31,704 bases of DNA from a virus, in IMG/VR virus record IMGVR_UViG_3300006749_000060, positions 1 to 31,704 of that record. The stretch is one strand, 5' to 3'. The first letter of the stretch is position 1. Each line of letters starts with the position of its first letter. Positions 28,162 through 31,704 of the stretch are shown here, piece by piece. The notes under the pieces were generated by a model. The model was not told the DNA's origin. It ran no database searches and worked only from the letters and a program-made list of their open reading frames with translations. Position numbers and translations under genes: made by a program.

Positions 28162-28947
28162 TTAGAACGGGATATCGTCCCCGGTCTTATCGCCGGTTTC
28201 AGCACCCTCTTGGGTGTGCTTGACTTTAACCTCGCCCTTTTCAATTGACTGGTTAAAGGTTTTCGCGGAGTCATACTGCCCGCGAGAACTGATGGGCCCT
28301 TCTAGGCTCATCTCCCAACCATGCCAACTACCCTTGCTATTTTCTTCCTGAATAGTCTTCAGCAAGTAAATATGGCTATACATCGGCGGCACAAAGCTGC
28401 CGTTTTTGCCCTGCATCTCACGAGAGAGTATCATGCTCATCCATTTACGCGACTTTTTAAGCTGCGTAGATTTCATTGCAATCAAGGCATTCGTAGCGCC
28501 ATTTTCGGACAGAACCTTCACATACCACTGTGAGGTCTGTTCGATGTAGTCCCCAGAGCCGTCCTTCAGATATTCCTTATTATCGTTGGGATCACGCTCT
28601 GTTTCGGGCCTATCGTCACTTGGGTCATAAATTGCCACCGGCGCTCCAGAGCCAGAACCACGCGGGCTCCACTGGATATATTTACGCTGGTAGGCGCACG
28701 GAATGACCCGAATACCGTCCTTACCTTTAAAGACCTCACCGGTCACGGTATTGACGATATCACCTTTGCGAACGTCGTCGCGCTCATCAAGGATAGGATC
28801 AAGACCAGATACGATCTTCAGGAATGGCAGCGCCATATCCTCTTGATCGACCTGCCCCAGACCGCCGTGAGCATCAGCTTCAAAGATAGAAGCGTCGAAC
28901 TCAGCAACCGCGGTATCCTTCTTTTCAACAACATTTTTTCCCGCCAT
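28162..28947 (-). CDS. SSB-like DNA-binding protein with DDIPF tip
   Basis: A 261-aa protein with a mixed-sequence body (DMALPFLKIVSGLDPILDERD; GKDGIRVIPCAYQRKYIQW; ALIAMKSTQLKKSRKWMSMI; FVPPMYSHIYLLKT). These would fit an OB-type fold. The acidic C-terminus ends GDKTGDDIPF, which is the hallmark tip by which bacterial SSBs recruit partner proteins. It lies at the head of the replication operon before primase and helicase. SSB function is inferred from the tip and context; the body is not a canonical SSB. The start at 28947 overlaps the previous stop (TAATG). Confidence 0.72.
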   Translation of the reverse strand: MAGKNVVEKKDTAVAEFDASIFEADAHGGLGQVDQEDMALPFLKIVSGLDPILDERDDVRKGDIVNTVTGEVFKGKDGIRVIPCAYQRKYIQWSPRGSGSGAPVAIYDPSDDRPETERDPNDNKEYLKDGSGDYIEQTSQWYVKVLSENGATNALIAMKSTQLKKSRKWMSMILSREMQGKNGSFVPPMYSHIYLLKTIQEENSKGSWHGWEMSLEGPISSRGQYDSAKTFNQSIEKGEVKVKHTQEGAETGDKTGDDIPF

Positions 28948-29525
28948 TACTTCGCTCCTTTGATAACAGCACGTTGACCCACCCACGCGCCGAACATTTC
29001 CATCGGCAGTGGACGCCCAGCTTCGACCTCGTCCTTTACGAATGAACGTAATGTTGACGGGTGGACGGACTCTTTTTGATCCGGGTGCAGACCCTTTGAC
29101 TTTGCCATTTCGGCGAACTCCGCTGCCATGGAGTCTTCCCCCATTTTGAAGTCTACCGATACGATGTTCTTGACCATGTCTCCATGACCGTTCTGCCTTA
29201 ACCATGAGAATGCCTCTTCCCTACTTGCCACCGGGATACTTGCCCCGTAGGTCTTTTTGATTTCGACCTGCGAACCATCGGATAGCTTGAAAGATGACAC
29301 GCCCATTTCCGCCAACATGTTTGGCAACTCTTCGTCAGTCAGACGCAGAAGCTCTTTCTTCTTCGCCTTGACCTTCTCTTCAAGATCAGCCAGTTCTGTT
29401 TCGCGGTTGGCGATATCTGCAGCCAATTTAGCAACCCCTTTGAGATTGCCGTCGTCAAATTGACCGAGAGGGGAAGCCTGTTTGGACTGGGTGTCCGCTT
29501 CCATAAGTGATGAAAGATCACTCAT
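28947..29525 (-). CDS. Conserved 192-aa replication-operon protein
   Basis: The first gene of the replication operon. It has a coiled-coil segment (about 38-65, ETELADLEEKVKAKKKELLR), then a compact domain with LPNMLAEMGVSSFKLSDGSQ and REEAFSWLRQNGHGDMVKNI. A C-terminal STLRSFVKDEVEAGRPLP follows. I recognise this order as a family regularly encoded next to SSB-like genes in marine phages, with no assigned function. AAAGGAG precedes the ATG at 29525; a longer upstream frame has no such support. Confidence 0.7.
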   Translation of the reverse strand: MSDLSSLMEADTQSKQASPLGQFDDGNLKGVAKLAADIANRETELADLEEKVKAKKKELLRLTDEELPNMLAEMGVSSFKLSDGSQVEIKKTYGASIPVASREEAFSWLRQNGHGDMVKNIVSVDFKMGEDSMAAEFAEMAKSKGLHPDQKESVHPSTLRSFVKDEVEAGRPLPMEMFGAWVGQRAVIKGAK

Positions 29526-29562
29526 TCTTGACTCCTTTCGTCGTTGAGTGCCGTTTAAGCAC

Positions 29563-29602
29563 TTGAGACATCCTATATAATGATATATATTCTCACAGTC
29601 AA
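29563..29602. promoter_or_regulatory. Overlapping divergent promoters with TTCTCACA
   Basis: Leftward: TTGACT (minus 29602-29597), 17-bp spacer, TATATA (29579-29574), driving the replication operon. Rightward: TTGAGA (29563-29568), 17-bp spacer, TATATT (29586-29591), driving the SNF2 helicase gene. TTCTCACA (29590-29597) sits at the -10 of one and against the -35 of the other, so one bound protein could block both. The two promoters overlap completely and cannot fire at the same time. Confidence 0.6.
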
Positions 29603-29613
29603 GGAGAAAAGAT

Positions 29614-31071
29614 ATGCGCCGCAAGTTCGATGATTATGTTTACAAAACAGAACCTTACGACCATCAAAGGTCCGTGTTCCGTGATTCGTGGCACAAGGAA
29701 TGTTATGCCTTATTTATGGAGATGGGTACAGGCAAGTCGAAAATCATCGTCGATACTATCGGACTTTTGCACGAGGTTGGCGAGATAAATACGGTGCTGA
29801 TCGTCGCTCCGAAAGGTGTTTTCCATAACTGGGTACGAAAAGAAATACCGACGCATCTGCCTGATAGGATTGAGCATTCTGTCTGTGCATGGCAACCGAA
29901 CATCACGCAAAAGTACCGGGATGAATTTCAGGCGTTCATCAATTCAGACAAGCTGAAGATATTTGTAATGAATGTTGAGGCGTTCTCTACGCCCAAGGGT
30001 GCGGAGACAGCGGCGTGGTTTGCCAAAAAGTTTGGCGAGAAGGGCATGATGGTGGTGGATGAATCGACAGCCATCAAAAACCGTAAGGCCAATCGAACCA
30101 AGGCTATCGTCGCGGCGGGTAAGTTTTTCACTTACAAGCGCCTGCTGACTGGCTCGCCGGTGACAAAATCGCCGATGGATTTGTTCTCGCAATGCCTGTT
30201 TCTGGGCGACAACTACTTAGGCTACCCTAATTACTATGCCTTTCAAGGCCGCTACGCCGTCGTACAGCGGCGTTCCATGGGTCACCGGTCCTTTCAACAG
30301 ATCGTGGGCTTCCAGCGTCTGGACGAGCTTAATTTGAAGCTTGACGATTTTAGCTCGCGGGTGCTGAAGAAAGAATGCCTTGATCTACCAGAGAAGGTTT
30401 ACATCCGCCGGGAGGTGGAACTGACCAGCGAACAAAAGAACCTGTACCGTCAGATGAGCAAACTGGCCTTGGCGCAGCTACAAGATGGCTCTCTGGTGTC
30501 TACCAACAACGTTCTGACGCAGATTATGCGCCTGCAGCAAATCTGTTGCGGCTTCGTGCGTGACGACGATGAGCGCACACGTGAACTTTCGTCGAACCGT
30601 GTGCAGGAGTTGTTGAACGTTTGTGAAGAAATAGACGGCAAAGCCATCATATGGGCCACATATGTTCACGACATAGAAAAGATTTGTGAAGTTTTATCGA
30701 AAGAGTATGGCCCCGACAGCTTTGGTGCGTTCTACGGCGCTACCGCTCAAGATGAGCGTCAGCGCATTGTAGAAGAGTTTCAAAACCCAGACTCTCCTAT
30801 GCGTTTCTTTGTGGGCAACAGCCGCACCGGCGGCATGGGGATCACGCTGACAGAGGCTAGCACGGTCATTTATTACTCAAACAACTACGATCTGGAGATT
30901 CGGGTGCAGTCTGAAGACCGGGCGCACCGCATTGGGCAGCGTAATAACGTTACCTACATCGATCTGGTGTCGCCGCGGACAATCGACGAAAAGATATTGA
31001 CCGCGCTGCAGAACAAGCAAAACATTGCAAGTACGGTTTTAGGTGAGGAGTTGAGAGAATGGTTCCAATAG
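29614..31071 (+). CDS. SNF2-family helicase/translocase
   Basis: A 485-aa SF2 ATPase. Walker A MEMGTGKSKI (about 35-44), APKGVFHNW (motif Ia), VVDESTAIKN (DEST box, 147-156), LTGSPVTKSP (motif III), WATYVHDIEKI, and the C-terminal motifs GNSRTGGMGITLTEAS and QSEDRAHRIGQ (motif VI) are all present. SNF2 enzymes in phages are thought to move along duplex DNA to strip proteins or assist replication and recombination. It has its own promoter and AAGGAG seven nt before the ATG. Length is typical of the compact phage type. Confidence 0.93.
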   Translation: MRRKFDDYVYKTEPYDHQRSVFRDSWHKECYALFMEMGTGKSKIIVDTIGLLHEVGEINTVLIVAPKGVFHNWVRKEIPTHLPDRIEHSVCAWQPNITQKYRDEFQAFINSDKLKIFVMNVEAFSTPKGAETAAWFAKKFGEKGMMVVDESTAIKNRKANRTKAIVAAGKFFTYKRLLTGSPVTKSPMDLFSQCLFLGDNYLGYPNYYAFQGRYAVVQRRSMGHRSFQQIVGFQRLDELNLKLDDFSSRVLKKECLDLPEKVYIRREVELTSEQKNLYRQMSKLALAQLQDGSLVSTNNVLTQIMRLQQICCGFVRDDDERTRELSSNRVQELLNVCEEIDGKAIIWATYVHDIEKICEVLSKEYGPDSFGAFYGATAQDERQRIVEEFQNPDSPMRFFVGNSRTGGMGITLTEASTVIYYSNNYDLEIRVQSEDRAHRIGQRNNVTYIDLVSPRTIDEKILTALQNKQNIASTVLGEELREWFQ

Positions 31072-31253
31072 TCGTAGGCGACGGCACTATGTCCCGGCGT
31101 GAAGCTGACGGGCTGTGCCCAAACTGTGAAACTGCGCGTGAAGTAGAACAGACCCGTTGCCGGGTCTGTAAAATTATTACTTCTAACGAATTGTTGGCAA
31201 ACCACGCCGCCCGGCCAGAATCTCATCAGCCACAACTTGTACGTCGTCAATGA
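31059..31253 (+). CDS. Possible zinc-ribbon protein
   Basis: A 64-aa frame overlapping the helicase stop by 13 bp. It has two CxxC pairs (CPNC at about 20-23, CRVC at about 34-37), fitting a zinc ribbon. A second ATG ten codons in (31089) is possible. The C-terminal third lies antisense to the end of the partial virion gene, and a GC-rich hairpin (31149-31168) falls inside it. The overlap lowers certainty. A similar zinc-ribbon gene ends the other rightward operon, which raises it. Confidence 0.45.
   Translation: MVPIVVGDGTMSRREADGLCPNCETAREVEQTRCRVCKIITSNELLANHAARPESHQPQLVRRQ
31149..31168. terminator. Hairpin near convergent gene ends
   Basis: CAGACCCG (31149-31156) and CGGGTCTG (31161-31168) form a perfect 8-bp stem with loop TTGC. 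It lies 15 nt beyond the stop of the leftward virion gene and about 80 nt after the helicase stop. The U-runs on both sides are weak (UUCUACUUC leftward). Probably a terminator for the leftward gene, but it may only be an RNA hairpin. Confidence 0.5.
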
Positions 31254-31704
31254 AACTGAGTTGGCTTCTCTCCATTGGGGTCATGTTAGCAATATCTTCC
31301 GCGCTCATAATCCCAAAATTCGTTTCATATATTCCAGACGGAAAGGTCGGGGTTGCGGGAGCAGTTCGATACTCCGTTGCATTGGGATTAGACCGAGCAG
31401 CCGCTGCAATTGGATCAGCAAACGGAGAACGAGAGGATTCAAAATACGGCATTGTGTCATAATCTACGACGTCGTCCACGACTGAGGGAGCAGCAGCTTG
31501 TCTCATTTGGCTGTCCGCAGCAGCCCTACCAACAAGATTTTCAACGGTTCGGAGATTTCTGTCTCTGACTTGATCCGCCAAAATCGCGTCCATCACATTT
31601 TCTCTAGTTACGTCCGCAGGGCTAGGGGAATAATCCCTGTCGAGTGCCTGCCCCACGTTAGCAATGGCATTGTCCACCGCCGCCGTTGTCCGTTGAGCGC
31701 GGTC
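31183..31704 (-). CDS. Partial C-terminus of a large virion-type protein
   Basis: The frame is open from the right edge and ends at 31183, giving about 173 residues. It is helical and polar (TRENVMDAILADQVRDRNLRT in pattern), then low-complexity (SRSPFADPIAAAARSNPNAT), and ends DEILAGRRGLPTIR. The Ala/Asn/Pro-rich unstructured style resembles the C-terminal parts of phage internal or tail proteins. Leftward orientation matches the virion operon, so it may be the 3' end of that operon. The product is not recognised. Confidence 0.6.
   Translation of the reverse strand, partial: DRAQRTTAAVDNAIANVGQALDRDYSPSPADVTRENVMDAILADQVRDRNLRTVENLVGRAAADSQMRQAAAPSVVDDVVDYDTMPYFESSRSPFADPIAAAARSNPNATEYRTAPATPTFPSGIYETNFGIMSAEDIANMTPMERSQLSFIDDVQVVADEILAGRRGLPTIR

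Noticed and set aside
1-31704. A circular genome closed at the window ends
   Set aside because: Joining the ends does not continue the partial leftward frame at 31704 from the frame at position 1, and expected genes (tail, lysis) are missing. The window is more likely an internal segment.
1-31704. tRNA, rRNA, insertion sequence or integrase
   Set aside because: No cloverleaf, transposase, integrase or attachment-site pattern could be found by eye on either strand.

Overview
The window is an internal segment of a tailed double-stranded DNA phage genome. The gene families point to a marine podovirus-like phage with a proteobacterial host: a very long portal protein, a large terminase, a capsid/scaffold/decoration cassette, a family A DNA polymerase with proofreading domain, an archaeo-eukaryotic-type primase, SF1 and SNF2 helicases, an SSB-like protein, and many tiny genes of types recurrent in marine virus sequences. 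The host call is inference. Both ends are cut inside leftward genes, and the ends do not join in frame, so this is part of a longer genome. I saw no integrase, tail fibre, endolysin, phage RNA polymerase or tRNA gene.

Layout. (1) 1-13624, all leftward: the virion operon. In transcription order: TerL, an 835-aa unknown protein, portal, four small or membrane proteins (one with a canonical EF-hand), a holin-like protein, a phage GroES, scaffold, a 161-aa protein, a decoration-type protein and the major capsid protein followed by a strong terminator. Then come a beta-rich structural protein and a run of very small basic proteins, including a 27-aa lysine-rich microprotein. (2) 13625-14165: a 540-bp GC-rich noncoding block full of dyads, with the terL promoter. 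(3) 14166-17932, leftward: TerS, a VRR-NUC nuclease overlapping it by 107 bp, small unknowns, a Cys-rich protein and a DUF932-like protein. (4) 17933-18315: noncoding, with a promoter-like element shared with terL, a cluster of GTTACA repeats and a hairpin terminator. (5) 18316-19171: four small leftward genes. (6) 19172-19487: a control region with two perfect 16-bp parS palindromes, several other dyads and divergent promoters. (7) 19488-20391 and 20825-22037: rightward operons, the second with a ParB/Srx-fold protein. The leftward 20420-20698 gene lies between them. (8) 21947-22411: leftward RHH repressor and TSCPD-like protein. (9) 22475-29525, leftward: replication operon (192-aa protein, SSB-like, primase, SF1 helicase, AT-hook protein, DNA polymerase), ending in terminators that bracket a possible small RNA. 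(10) 29614-31253, rightward: SNF2 helicase and a zinc-ribbon protein, convergent with the end of another virion gene.

Regulation can be partly read from the DNA. Four early-type promoters carry GTATGGGA within or next to the -35/-10 spacer. Three others carry TTCTC(A/T)CA. terL and terS share a 20-bp element ending in AGGG that resembles promoters of single-subunit phage polymerases. The most unusual feature is the pair of consensus parS centromere sites in a phage that shows no canonical ParB/ParA here.
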